Source: Streptomyces sp. CC208A
GTDB taxonomy: Bacteria > Actinomycetota > Actinomycetes > Streptomycetales > Streptomycetaceae
DNA: 64,000 bases
Direction of reading: 5' to 3'
Assembly: GCF_030010625.1 (NCBI RefSeq)
Contig: NZ_JASCXN010000001.1
Coordinates: 62,001-126,000, forward strand
The notes beneath the pieces were generated by a model. It was not told the DNA's origin. It did not search any database and was given only the letters and a program-made list of their open reading frames with translations. Of this stretch, positions 50,931 to 58,593 are shown piece by piece. Positions within the stretch are counted from its first letter, which is position 1. Every line of letters begins with the position of its first letter. The position numbers were made by a program, and so were the translations under genes.

Positions 50931-51553
50931 TCCTCACACGCGCTTCACTCGATCCACCCGCAGTCACCATCCGCGCCCCAACTCCCGCACCCACATGTCG
51001 TTTTCACGCCAGCACCTCCCAACCCCCGGGCCTCGGAGGTACGTTCGAGAGCGGTGGATTCCGGCCGTCCGCCAGGTCGACCGGTCAAAGATCCGATCCC
51101 GCCCTTCGTCACGCTCCGTGACCCCGCCCCGGGAGCGCCCGCGAGGGGCAGGGCTTGACATCCGTCCGCTCAGTTCGGGCGTCGCGTCCGATATCCGGAG
51201 AGGCGGCGAAGTGCTCCGTCAGGACCAAGATTCACTCAAGCCCCTTAGCGGAACTGCGCGTTCTCACGATGTGAACACCGCGTTACAGGTCGCTATGACC
51301 GTATTTGGACGGACCTCTCAGCCCCGCTCCAGCCGTCGGCATAACAAGACAGTCACATCCTTCCCTCGCCGCTCCCCGACCCTCCCCACCTGCGCTTAGA
51401 GTCACCGCCAGTCACCGCGCCGCTGGGCGCGGCCTACTGCACGGCCTCGTATCAGCACTCAGTACGGCCCGGCAATCACCAACGGCACCTCTTGCTTCGC
51501 AGTTCCACGGCACCGCCTCGGCAGAGGGGGCCGCGCCAGGGAAAGGACCCTTC
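50931..51553. other. long leader region of the liv operon
   Basis: About 620 bases without a supported gene. GC is lower and less biased than in the coding parts, especially 51180-51420. A possible promoter is GTGAAC (51271-51276), 17 bases, TATGAC (51294-51299), which would give a leader of about 250 nucleotides. The leader contains a small hairpin, CCGCGCC-GCTG-GGCGCGG (51415-51432). TTGACA at 51155-51160 lacks a -10 partner at the right distance. Short frames here lack ribosome binding sites. Confidence 0.5.
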
Positions 51554-52789
51554 GTGCGAAACCGTTCGTTGCTCGTCATCACCACCGCGGTCACCGCGGG
51601 AGCACTCACCCTCACCGCCTGCGGTTCGCGCGACGACAAGGGCGGCGACAACACCGGCGGAGGCGGCGTCACCGTCACCATCGGTCTGGACGCCCCGCTC
51701 ACCGGTGAGCTCTCGGCCCTCGGCCTCGGCATCAAGAACTCGGCCGACCTCGCGGTCAACACGGCCAACAAGAAGGAGTACGTCAAGGGCGTCACCTTCA
51801 AGCTGGTCTCCCTGGACGACCAGGCCCAGCCGTCCGCCGGCCAGCAGAACGCCACCAAGCTGGTCGCCGACAAGACCGTCCTCGGTGTGGTCGGCCCGCT
51901 GAACTCCGGCGTCGCCGAGTCCATGCAGAAGGTCTTCGACGACGCGAAGCTGGCGCAGGTCTCCCCGGCCAACACCAACCCGGCGCTCTCCCAGGGCCCG
52001 AACTGGTCCTCCGGCGACAAGAAGCGCGGCTACAAGTCGTACTTCCGCACCGCCACCACCGACGCCATCCAGGGCCCGTTCGCGGCCCAGTACGTCTTCA
52101 ACGACGCCAAGAAGACCAAGGCGTTCATCATCGACGACAAGAAGACCTACGGCGCCGGTCTCGCGGGCACCTTCAAGGGCGAGTGGGAGAAGCTCGGCGG
52201 CAAGGTCGTCGGCACCCAGCACATCGACCCGGAGACCAAGGACTTCTCCGCGGTCGCCACCCAGGTCAAGAGCTCCGGCGCGGACGTCGTCTACTACGGT
52301 GGCGAGTACCCGGCCGCCGGCCCGCTGGCCAAGCAGATCAAGGAGGCCGGCGCCAAGGTCACCGTCGTCGGCGGTGACGCGCTCTTCAGCCCCGAGTACG
52401 TCAAGCTGGCCGGTGCCACCGCGGCCGAGGGCGACATCGCCACCTCCGTCGGCGCCCCGATCGAGTCCCTCGCCTCCGCCAAGGAGTTCCTGGACAACTA
52501 CAAGGCCGCGAACTACAAGGAGGCCTTCGAGGCCTACGGCGGCTACTCCTACGACTCGACCTGGTCGATCATCGAGGCCGTCAAGAAGGTCGTGGACGGC
52601 AACGGCGGCAAGCTCCCCGAGGACGCCCGCGCCAAGGTCGTCGAGGCCCTGCAGGGTGTCTCCTTCGAGGGCGTGACCGGCTCCGTCGCCTTCGACGAGT
52701 TCGGTGACACCACCAACAAGCAGCTGACCGTCTACCAGGTCCAGGGCGGCGCCTTCAAGCCGGTCAAGTCCGGCACCTTCGGCGGCTGA
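51554..52789 (+). CDS. livK: branched-chain amino acid ABC transporter substrate-binding lipoprotein
   Basis: 411 residues. Lipoprotein signal with LTACG (Cys23), followed by a periplasmic-binding type I fold: VTVTIGLDAPLTGELSALGLGIKNSADLAV, VLGVVGPLNSGVAESMQKVFDDAKLAQVSPANTNPALSQG, KSYFRTATTDAIQGPFAAQYV, AFIIDDKKTYGAGLAGTFKGEWEKLGGKVVG and VYYGGEYPAAGPLAKQIKEAG. It captures Leu/Ile/Val or related amino acids outside the membrane for LivHMGF. GTG at 51554 lies seven bases after GAAAGGA. A large intercistronic hairpin follows, which may keep its mRNA level above that of the permease genes. Synonymous codons are strongly biased to C, as in highly expressed genes. Confidence 0.96.
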   Translation: MRNRSLLVITTAVTAGALTLTACGSRDDKGGDNTGGGGVTVTIGLDAPLTGELSALGLGIKNSADLAVNTANKKEYVKGVTFKLVSLDDQAQPSAGQQNATKLVADKTVLGVVGPLNSGVAESMQKVFDDAKLAQVSPANTNPALSQGPNWSSGDKKRGYKSYFRTATTDAIQGPFAAQYVFNDAKKTKAFIIDDKKTYGAGLAGTFKGEWEKLGGKVVGTQHIDPETKDFSAVATQVKSSGADVVYYGGEYPAAGPLAKQIKEAGAKVTVVGGDALFSPEYVKLAGATAAEGDIATSVGAPIESLASAKEFLDNYKAANYKEAFEAYGGYSYDSTWSIIEAVKKVVDGNGGKLPEDARAKVVEALQGVSFEGVTGSVAFDEFGDTTNKQLTVYQVQGGAFKPVKSGTFGG

Positions 52790-52818
52790 TCCGCCGCTTC
52801 CACTCCAGCACCACTTTC

Positions 52819-52858
52819 ACCGCGCGGGGGGCCGCACACACTCGGCGCCCCGCGCGGT
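52819..52858 (+). repeat. intercistronic hairpin between livK and livH
   Basis: ACCGCGCGGGG (52819-52829) pairs perfectly over 11 bp with 52848-52858 around an 18-base loop. It lies 30 bases after the binding-protein stop and 35 before livH. Such hairpins commonly stabilise the upstream mRNA or reduce read-through so that the binding protein is made in excess. Confidence 0.75.
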
Positions 52859-52892
52859 GTCATATCCGTCGAAAGTCTCGGAGGACAATGCG

Positions 52893-53822
52893 GTGAACGA
52901 ACTGCCGCAGCAGCTGGTCAACGGCCTGCTACTGGGATCCATGTACGGGCTCGTCGCCGTCGGCTACACGATGGTCTACGGCATCGTCCAGCTCATCAAC
53001 TTCGCCCACGGCGAGATCTTCATGACCGGCGGCTTCGGGGCCCTGACGGTCTGGCTCGTCCTGCCCGGCGGCACCAGCATGTGGGTCGCCCTGCCCCTCA
53101 TGATCATCGGCGCCGTGATCGTCTCGACGGCCGTGGCCGTCGGAGCGGAACGTTTCGCCTACCGTCCGCTCCGCGGCGGCCCGCGCCTCGCCCCGCTCAT
53201 CACGGCCATCGGCCTCTCGCTCGCCCTGCAGTACGCCGTCTGGGTCTGGTACCCGGAGGCCAAGTCCGCCCGGACCTTCCCGCAGATACCCGGCGGCCCG
53301 ATCGAGCTCGGCCCGGTCACCATCCAGACCGGTGACGTCTTCCTCGTCATCGCGGCCCCTCTCTGCATGGCCTTCCTCGCCTTCTTCGTCATGCGCACCC
53401 GCACCGGCCGCGGCATGCAGGCCACCGCGCAGGACCCGGACACCGCGAAGCTCATGGGCGTCAACACCGACCGGATCATCGTGATCGCGTTCGCCCTCGG
53501 CGCCGCGTTCGCCGCCGTCGGTGCCGTCGCGTACGGCCTCAAGTACGGCGTCGTCGACTACAAGATGGGCTTCCTCCTCGGACTCAAGGCGTTCACCGCC
53601 GCCGTCCTCGGCGGCATCGGCAACATCTACGGCGCCATGATCGGCGGCCTCGTCCTCGGCGTCGCCGAGACCATGGCCACCGCCTACATCGACGAAATCC
53701 CCGGTATGTCCCAGCTGGGCGGCCAGTCCTGGGCCAACGTCTGGGCCTTCGTACTCCTCATCGTCGTCCTCCTCGCCAGGCCCCAGGGCCTGCTCGGCGA
53801 GCGCGTCGCGGACAGGGCGTGA
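52893..53822 (+). CDS. livH: branched-chain amino acid ABC transporter permease LivH
   Basis: 309 residues, about eight membrane helices. Typical LivH start: NELPQQLVNGLLLGSMYGLVAVGYTMVYGIVQLINFAHGEIFMTGGFGAL, and the ATPase-contact loop GRGMQATAQDPDTAKLMGVNTDRIIVIAFALGAAFAAVGAVAYG, ending KAFTAAVLGGIGNIYGAMIGGLVLGVAETMA. The GTG at 52893 is chosen for its distance from GGAGGA and the conserved N-terminus. The stop overlaps the GTG of livM. It forms the membrane channel with LivM. Confidence 0.97.
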   Translation: MNELPQQLVNGLLLGSMYGLVAVGYTMVYGIVQLINFAHGEIFMTGGFGALTVWLVLPGGTSMWVALPLMIIGAVIVSTAVAVGAERFAYRPLRGGPRLAPLITAIGLSLALQYAVWVWYPEAKSARTFPQIPGGPIELGPVTIQTGDVFLVIAAPLCMAFLAFFVMRTRTGRGMQATAQDPDTAKLMGVNTDRIIVIAFALGAAFAAVGAVAYGLKYGVVDYKMGFLLGLKAFTAAVLGGIGNIYGAMIGGLVLGVAETMATAYIDEIPGMSQLGGQSWANVWAFVLLIVVLLARPQGLLGERVADRA

Positions 53823-55669
53823 GCACCATGACCACCATCTCCGAGAACCCCCAGGCCCCCGCCGCCGCGGAGGCCGTGAAGACCGCCGACCGCGGCCTCA
53901 TCGGCGTCCTGCCCGAGCGGACCGCCCGCGCCCTCGTCCTCGGCGGCGCCCTCCTGACCGTCGCGAGCTGCTTCCTCTCGTGGACGTGGACCCCCCGCTT
54001 CCCGGGCAACCTCACCGTGTACGGCTACCCGGGCGGGCTCCAGCTCCAGGTCCTGGTGACCGGCGCGCTCACCGTCCTCTTCGCCCTCTCCTCGTACGGC
54101 GTCAAGGGCCTCGGCTGGCTGACGCCGGCCGGCGCCGACGGCGCGGTCAAGTTCGGCGCGCTGGCCTCCTTCGGCACCGCCTGGTTCACCATCGTCGCGA
54201 TCAGCGTCGAGCTCGGCGGCCCGGTCAACCTGGAGCCCGGCGGCGCGATCCTCGCGGTCGCCACCCTGGTCACCCTGCTCGCCGCCCTGGACCTGCCCTT
54301 CACGCGTCCGGCCGTGCTGCCGGTCGACCCGGAGGACACCGGCTGGGACCAGTTCAAGCACCGTGCCGGAAACGGCTGGGCCTCCGTCAAGGCCGCCTTC
54401 GCCGCCCCCCACCCGGTGAAGAAGCTCCCGCCGCTCTCCTCCGCCGTCGAGATCCTGATCATCGCGGCCGTCCTCGCCGTGGCGCTCGGCGTCTTCACGT
54501 ACGGCATCGGCACCGAGTACGACGAGCTGTTCCTCGGCTTCCTGATCACGGCCGGCCTCGGCTTCGCCGCCGTCAGCGCCTCCGGCCTCCTCAAGCAGGC
54601 CACGCAGCTCACCGCGAAGCACCAGAACCTGTCGATCGCGGGCGCGTTCATCGCCGCCGCGCTCTTCCCCTTCACCCAGACCGACGACCAGTACGCGACG
54701 ATCGGCGTCTACATCCTGATCTTCGCCACGGTCGCCCTGGGCCTGAACATCGTCGTCGGCCTCGCCGGTCTGCTCGACCTCGGTTACGTCGCCTTCCTCG
54801 GCGTCGGCGCCTACGCGGCGGCCCTCGTCTCGGGCGCCCCGACCTCGCCGTTCGGCGTGCACTTCCCCTTCTGGGCGGCGGTCCTGGTCGGCGCCGCGGC
54901 CTCGCTGGTCTTCGGCGTCCTGATCGGCGCCCCGACCCTGCGGCTGCGCGGCGACTACCTCGCCATCGTGACCCTCGGCTTCGGTGAGATCTTCCGCATC
55001 GCGGTGATGAACACCGACGGCACCTCCGGTCCCGACATCACCAACGGCTCCAACGGCATCGCCTCCATCCCGAACCTGAACTTCTTCGGGTTCGACTTCG
55101 GCCAGCCGCACACCATCGCCGGCTTCACCATCGGCCGCTTCGCCAACTACTTCTTCCTGATGCTGCTGATCACGGCGGTCGTCGTGCTGGTCTTCCGGCG
55201 CTCCGGCGACTCCCGCATCGGCCGCGCCTGGGTGGCGATCCGCGAGGACGAGACCGCCGCGCTCGCGATGGGCATCAACGGCTTCCGCGTGAAGCTGATC
55301 GCCTTCGCCCTCGGCGCCGCCCTCGCCGGCCTGGCCGGCACGGTGCAGGCCCACGTCACCTACACCGTGACCCCGGAGCAGTACCTCTTCGCCGGTCCCA
55401 TCCCGCCCAACTCCGCCTTCCTGCTCGCGGCCGTCGTCCTCGGCGGCATGGGCACGATGAGCGGTCCGCTGGTCGGCGCGGCCCTGCTGTTCCTCATCCC
55501 GAACAAGCTCCAGTTCATGGGCGAGTACCAGCTCTTCGCCTTCGGCCTCGCGCTCGTGCTGATCATGCGCTTCCGTCCGGAGGGCATCATCGCGGACAAG
55601 CGCAGGCAGCTCGAGTTCCACGAGCACGACGAGAAGCCGGCCGCTACGCCCGCCAAGGCAGGTGCCTGA
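53819..55669 (+). CDS. livM: branched-chain amino acid ABC transporter permease LivM, long form
   Basis: 616 residues if the GTG overlapping the livH stop is used, 613 from the ATG at 53828. The C-terminal 320 residues are the standard LivM: VALGLNIVVGLAGLLDLGYVAFLGVGAYAAAL, LRLRGDYLAIVTLGFGEIFRIAVMNTDGTSGPDITNGSNGI and IGRAWVAIREDETAALAMGINGFRVKLIAFALGAALAGLAGTVQAH. The first 290 add an extra membrane unit with five or six helices (ALVLGGALLTVASCFLSWTWT, VLVTGALTVLFALSSYG, FGTAWFTIVAISVEL, AVATLVTLLAALDLPF, then EILIIAAVLAVALGVFTYGIG). Long LivM forms occur in actinobacteria. The role of the added unit is unknown. Confidence 0.94.
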   Translation: MSTMTTISENPQAPAAAEAVKTADRGLIGVLPERTARALVLGGALLTVASCFLSWTWTPRFPGNLTVYGYPGGLQLQVLVTGALTVLFALSSYGVKGLGWLTPAGADGAVKFGALASFGTAWFTIVAISVELGGPVNLEPGGAILAVATLVTLLAALDLPFTRPAVLPVDPEDTGWDQFKHRAGNGWASVKAAFAAPHPVKKLPPLSSAVEILIIAAVLAVALGVFTYGIGTEYDELFLGFLITAGLGFAAVSASGLLKQATQLTAKHQNLSIAGAFIAAALFPFTQTDDQYATIGVYILIFATVALGLNIVVGLAGLLDLGYVAFLGVGAYAAALVSGAPTSPFGVHFPFWAAVLVGAAASLVFGVLIGAPTLRLRGDYLAIVTLGFGEIFRIAVMNTDGTSGPDITNGSNGIASIPNLNFFGFDFGQPHTIAGFTIGRFANYFFLMLLITAVVVLVFRRSGDSRIGRAWVAIREDETAALAMGINGFRVKLIAFALGAALAGLAGTVQAHVTYTVTPEQYLFAGPIPPNSAFLLAAVVLGGMGTMSGPLVGAALLFLIPNKLQFMGEYQLFAFGLALVLIMRFRPEGIIADKRRQLEFHEHDEKPAATPAKAGA

Positions 55670-55672
55670 ACC

Positions 55673-56878
55673 ATGACGACGACCACCACCAAGGCCGACG
55701 CCACCACGGAACCGGCCGCTCGCGAGACCGTCCTGGACGCGCGCGGAGTCACCATGCGGTTCGGCGGCCTGACCGCCGTCCGCGATGTGAACCTCACCGT
55801 CAACAGCGGCGAGATCGTCGGTCTGATCGGCCCGAACGGCGCCGGCAAGACCACCTTCTTCAACTGCCTGACCGGTCTGTACGTGCCCACCGAGGGCGAG
55901 GTCCGCTACAAGGGCCAGGTCCTGCCGCCGAAGTCCTTCAAGGTCACCGCGGCCGGCATCGCCCGTACCTTCCAGAACATCCGTCTCTTCAACAACATGA
56001 CGGTCCTGGAGAACGTGCTCGTCGGCCGGCACACCCGCACCAAGGAGGGCCTCTGGTCCGCCCTGCTGCGCGGCCCGGGCTTCAAGAGGGCCGAGGCGGC
56101 CTCCGAGAAGCGCGCGATGGAGCTCCTGGAGTTCGTCGGCCTGGAGAAGAAGGCGCAGCACCTCGCCAAGAACCTGCCGTACGGCGAGCAGCGCAAGCTG
56201 GAGATCGCCCGCGCGCTGGCGAGCGACCCGGGCCTGATCCTGCTCGACGAGCCGACGGCGGGCATGAACCCGCAGGAGACCCGGGCGGCCGAGGAACTCA
56301 TCTTCGCCATCCGGGACATGGGCATCGCCGTGCTCGTCATCGAGCACGACATGCGCTTCATCTTCAACCTGTGCGACCGGGTCGCCGTGCTCGTGCAGGG
56401 CCAGAAGCTGATCGAGGGCGACAGCCAGACCGTCCAGAGCGACGAGCGGGTCATCGCCGCGTACCTCGGCGAACCGATCGACGAGACCCCGGCGGACGAG
56501 GCTCCCTCGGACGACGCGGCTCCGGCCGACGCCCCTTCGGGCGAGGCCACTTCGGGCGAGGCCCCGGCGGCCGACGACGCCTCGGCGGAGGAGGCACCCG
56601 CCAAGGACGAGACTCCCGCCGAGGACAAGGCCGCTCCGGCCGACGACGCCCCGACGGACGACGCCACCCCGGCGGACGAGGCCCCGGCGGGGGAGACCTC
56701 CGTCAAGGACGAGACGCCTGCCGAGGACGAGGAGCCGGCCGACGACGCCCCCTCGGACGACGCCGCCCCGGCCGACAAGGCCCCCGCGGGCGACGGGACC
56801 CCGGCCGAGGACGACACCCCGGCGGACACGGCGGAGGCCGCGAAGGACGCCGCTCCGGGCAAGGAGAACGACGCATGA
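55673..56878 (+). CDS. livG: branched-chain amino acid ABC transporter ATPase LivG with acidic repetitive tail
   Basis: 401 residues, about 130 longer than usual. Residues 15 to about 265 are a complete LivG ATPase: Walker A GLIGPNGAGKTTFFN, signature LPYGEQRKLEIARAL, Walker B LILLDEPTAGMNP and switch VLVIEHDMRFIF. After AYLGEPID comes a tail of some 130 residues built almost only from Asp, Glu, Ala, Pro, Thr and Ser in imperfect units such as DETPAEDEE and ADDAPSDDAAPAD, strongly acidic and likely unstructured. It has no counterpart in ordinary LivG. The start codon lies just after livM (3 bases), and the stop overlaps livF (ATGA), so the ATPases are translated together. Confidence 0.95.
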   Translation: MTTTTTKADATTEPAARETVLDARGVTMRFGGLTAVRDVNLTVNSGEIVGLIGPNGAGKTTFFNCLTGLYVPTEGEVRYKGQVLPPKSFKVTAAGIARTFQNIRLFNNMTVLENVLVGRHTRTKEGLWSALLRGPGFKRAEAASEKRAMELLEFVGLEKKAQHLAKNLPYGEQRKLEIARALASDPGLILLDEPTAGMNPQETRAAEELIFAIRDMGIAVLVIEHDMRFIFNLCDRVAVLVQGQKLIEGDSQTVQSDERVIAAYLGEPIDETPADEAPSDDAAPADAPSGEATSGEAPAADDASAEEAPAKDETPAEDKAAPADDAPTDDATPADEAPAGETSVKDETPAEDEEPADDAPSDDAAPADKAPAGDGTPAEDDTPADTAEAAKDAAPGKENDA

Positions 56879-57591
56879 CCGCACTGCTCGAAGTCGAGGA
56901 CCTGCGCGTCGCCTACGGAAAGATCGAGGCCGTCAAGGGCATCTCCTTCTCCGTGGAGGCGGGCGAGGTCGTCACCCTCATCGGCACCAACGGCGCCGGC
57001 AAGACCACCACCCTGCGGACCCTCTCCGGGCTCCTCAAGCCGGTCGGCGGCCAGATCAAGTTCGAGGGCAAGTCCCTCCGCAAGATCCCCGCGCACAAGA
57101 TCGTCTCGCTGGGTCTGGCCCACTCCCCCGAGGGCCGGCACATCTTCCCGCGCATGACCATCGAGGAGAACCTGCTCCTCGGTGCCTTCCTCCGGAAGGA
57201 CACCGCCGGCATCGCCAAGGACGTGCAGCGCGCCTACGACCTCTTCCCGATCCTGGGCGAGCGTCGCAAGCAGGCGGCCGGCACGCTCTCCGGCGGTGAG
57301 CAGCAGATGCTCGCCATGGGCAGGGCGCTGATGTCCCAGCCCAAGCTGCTCATGCTCGACGAGCCCTCCATGGGCCTCTCGCCGATCATGATGCAGAAGA
57401 TCATGGCGACCATCGCCGAGCTGAAGTCCCAGGGCACCACGATCCTGCTCGTCGAGCAGAACGCCCAGGCCGCGCTGGCGCTCGCGGACCACGGTCACGT
57501 GATGGAGATCGGCAAGATCGTGCTCTCCGGCACGGGGGAGAACCTGCTCCACGACGAGTCCGTCCGCAAGGCGTACCTCGGCGAGGACTGA
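56875..57591 (+). CDS. livF: branched-chain amino acid ABC transporter ATPase LivF
   Basis: 238 residues. Walker A LIGTNGAGKTTTLRTLSG, signature LSGGEQQMLAMGRAL, Walker B LLMLDEPSMGLSP and switch ILLVEQNAQAALALADHGHVMEIG are all typical of LivF, the partner of LivG. Start ATG overlaps the livG stop. The tail ends VRKAYLGED as usual. A 15-bp hairpin 15 bases downstream ends the operon. Confidence 0.97.
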   Translation: MTALLEVEDLRVAYGKIEAVKGISFSVEAGEVVTLIGTNGAGKTTTLRTLSGLLKPVGGQIKFEGKSLRKIPAHKIVSLGLAHSPEGRHIFPRMTIEENLLLGAFLRKDTAGIAKDVQRAYDLFPILGERRKQAAGTLSGGEQQMLAMGRALMSQPKLLMLDEPSMGLSPIMMQKIMATIAELKSQGTTILLVEQNAQAALALADHGHVMEIGKIVLSGTGENLLHDESVRKAYLGED

Positions 57592-57606
57592 GCCCGCACC
57601 ACGACG

Positions 57607-57642
57607 GAAGGCCCGCCCCACAACGCCGTGGGGCGGGCCTTC
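57607..57642 (+). terminator. liv operon terminator
   Basis: Perfect 15-bp stem GAAGGCCCGCCCCAC (57607-57621) with 57628-57642, loop AACGCC, then TCAC. It lies between convergent livF and the ANTAR gene and may act for both. Confidence 0.85.
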
Positions 57643-57674
57643 TCACATCCTGCGTACGGGGACCGCGTACGGGG

Positions 57675-58334
57675 CTACTGCTGCCCCTTCGCCGCCTTCT
57701 TCTCCTCGGCGTCCTCGATGACGGCCTCGGCGACCTGCTGCATGGACATGCGGCGGTCCATGGAGGTCTTCTGGATCCAGCGAAAGGCCGCCGGCTCGCT
57801 CAGGCCGTACTGGGTCTGGAGGATCGACTTGGCGCGGTCGACCAGCTTGCGGGTCTCCAGGCGCTGGGTGAGGTCGGCGACCTCCTGCTCCAGGGCACGC
57901 AGCTCGGCGAAGCGGGAGACGGCCATCTCGATGGCGGGGACGACGTCGCTCTTGCTGAAGGGCTTCACCAGGTAGGCCATGGCGCCGGCGTCCCGGGCCC
58001 GCTCGACGAGGTCGCGCTGGGAGAAGGCGGTGAGCATGAGGACCGGGGCGATGGACTCGCCGGCGATCTTCTCGGCGGCGGAGATGCCGTCGAGGACGGG
58101 CATCTTCACGTCGAGGATGACGAGGTCGGGACGGTGCTCGCGGGCGAGCTCGACGGCGGTGGCGCCGTCCCCGGCCTCACCGACGACCGTGTAGCCCTCC
58201 TCCTCCAGCATCTCCTTGAGGTCGAGACGGATCAGGGCCTCGTCCTCGGCGATGACGACGCGGGTCGTCAGCGGCGGGACGTGCGACGCGTCGTCGGCGG
58301 CGTCGGCGGGCTGGGGCGACTCGGGCGCGGTCAC
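57675..58334 (-). CDS. pdtaR: response regulator with ANTAR RNA-binding domain (PdtaR-like)
   Basis: 219 residues. Receiver domain at about 25-145: RVVIAEDEALIRLDLKEMLEEEGYTVVGEAGDGATAVELAREHRPDLVILDVKMPVLDGISAAE with phospho-acceptor Asp in VILDVKMP, then MLTAFSQ and YLVKPFSKSD (conserved Lys). The C-terminal ANTAR domain (about 150-208) reads RLETRKLVDRAKSILQTQYGLSEPAAFRWIQKTSMDRRMSMQQVAEAVIE. ANTAR proteins bind paired hexaloop hairpins in RNA and prevent termination. The mycobacterial homologue PdtaR pairs with kinase PdtaS, which is not in this window. The GTG at 58334 follows GAGGAG; an upstream in-frame extension is not conserved. Start region is Ala/Pro/Asp rich. Confidence 0.94.
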   Translation of the reverse strand: MTAPESPQPADAADDASHVPPLTTRVVIAEDEALIRLDLKEMLEEEGYTVVGEAGDGATAVELAREHRPDLVILDVKMPVLDGISAAEKIAGESIAPVLMLTAFSQRDLVERARDAGAMAYLVKPFSKSDVVPAIEMAVSRFAELRALEQEVADLTQRLETRKLVDRAKSILQTQYGLSEPAAFRWIQKTSMDRRMSMQQVAEAVIEDAEEKKAAKGQQ

Positions 58335-58436
58335 GGGGGCTCCTCGTTGCGGGGCAACTACTGCTCCCCATGAGCCTACCCACCTCCTGTAAGGTAGGAG
58401 CACGGCGGGTCACCGCCAACCTTCGTTTCGAAGGAA

Positions 58437-58510
58437 GCCCCGGTAGCCCAGCGGTTAGAGGCAATGGTCTCAAACACCATCCAGCGTGGGTTCGAATCCC
58501 ACCCGGGGTA
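58437..58510 (+). tRNA. tRNA with CAA anticodon and short variable arm (nominally tRNA-Leu)
   Basis: 74 bases. Acceptor stem GCCCCGG (58437-58443) pairs with CCGGGGT (58503-58509), with G1.U72 wobble and discriminator A. The D-arm runs 58446-58462, the anticodon stem is ATGGT/ACCAT, and loop CTCAAAC gives anticodon CAA at 58471-58473. The variable region is only CCAGC (58481-58485), the T-arm GTGGG-TTCGAAT-CCCAC. CCA is not encoded, as is common in this genus. CAA would read the Leu codon UUG, but bacterial tRNA-Leu is class II with a long variable arm, so the identity is uncertain. The fold itself is convincing. Confidence 0.9.
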
Positions 58511-58593
58511 CTTTCCCTCTTATTCCATGGTCGCAGCCAACTGAGCGTCCGTCACCCACACGCGTGACGGACGCTCCTGCGCGCCGACGACCC

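Noticed and set aside
51155..51160. TTGACA as the -35 box of the liv promoter
   Set aside because: No -10-like hexamer occurs 16-19 bases downstream; the nearest (TATCCG) is about 30 bases away.
50995..51399. 134-residue open frame upstream of livK
   Set aside because: No ribosome binding site, low coding bias and no family; treated as leader sequence.
53684..56884. 1066-residue open frame on the minus strand opposite livM-livG
   Set aside because: Shadow of well-supported liv genes; low-complexity Arg/Gly/Asp/Val content, no start signals.
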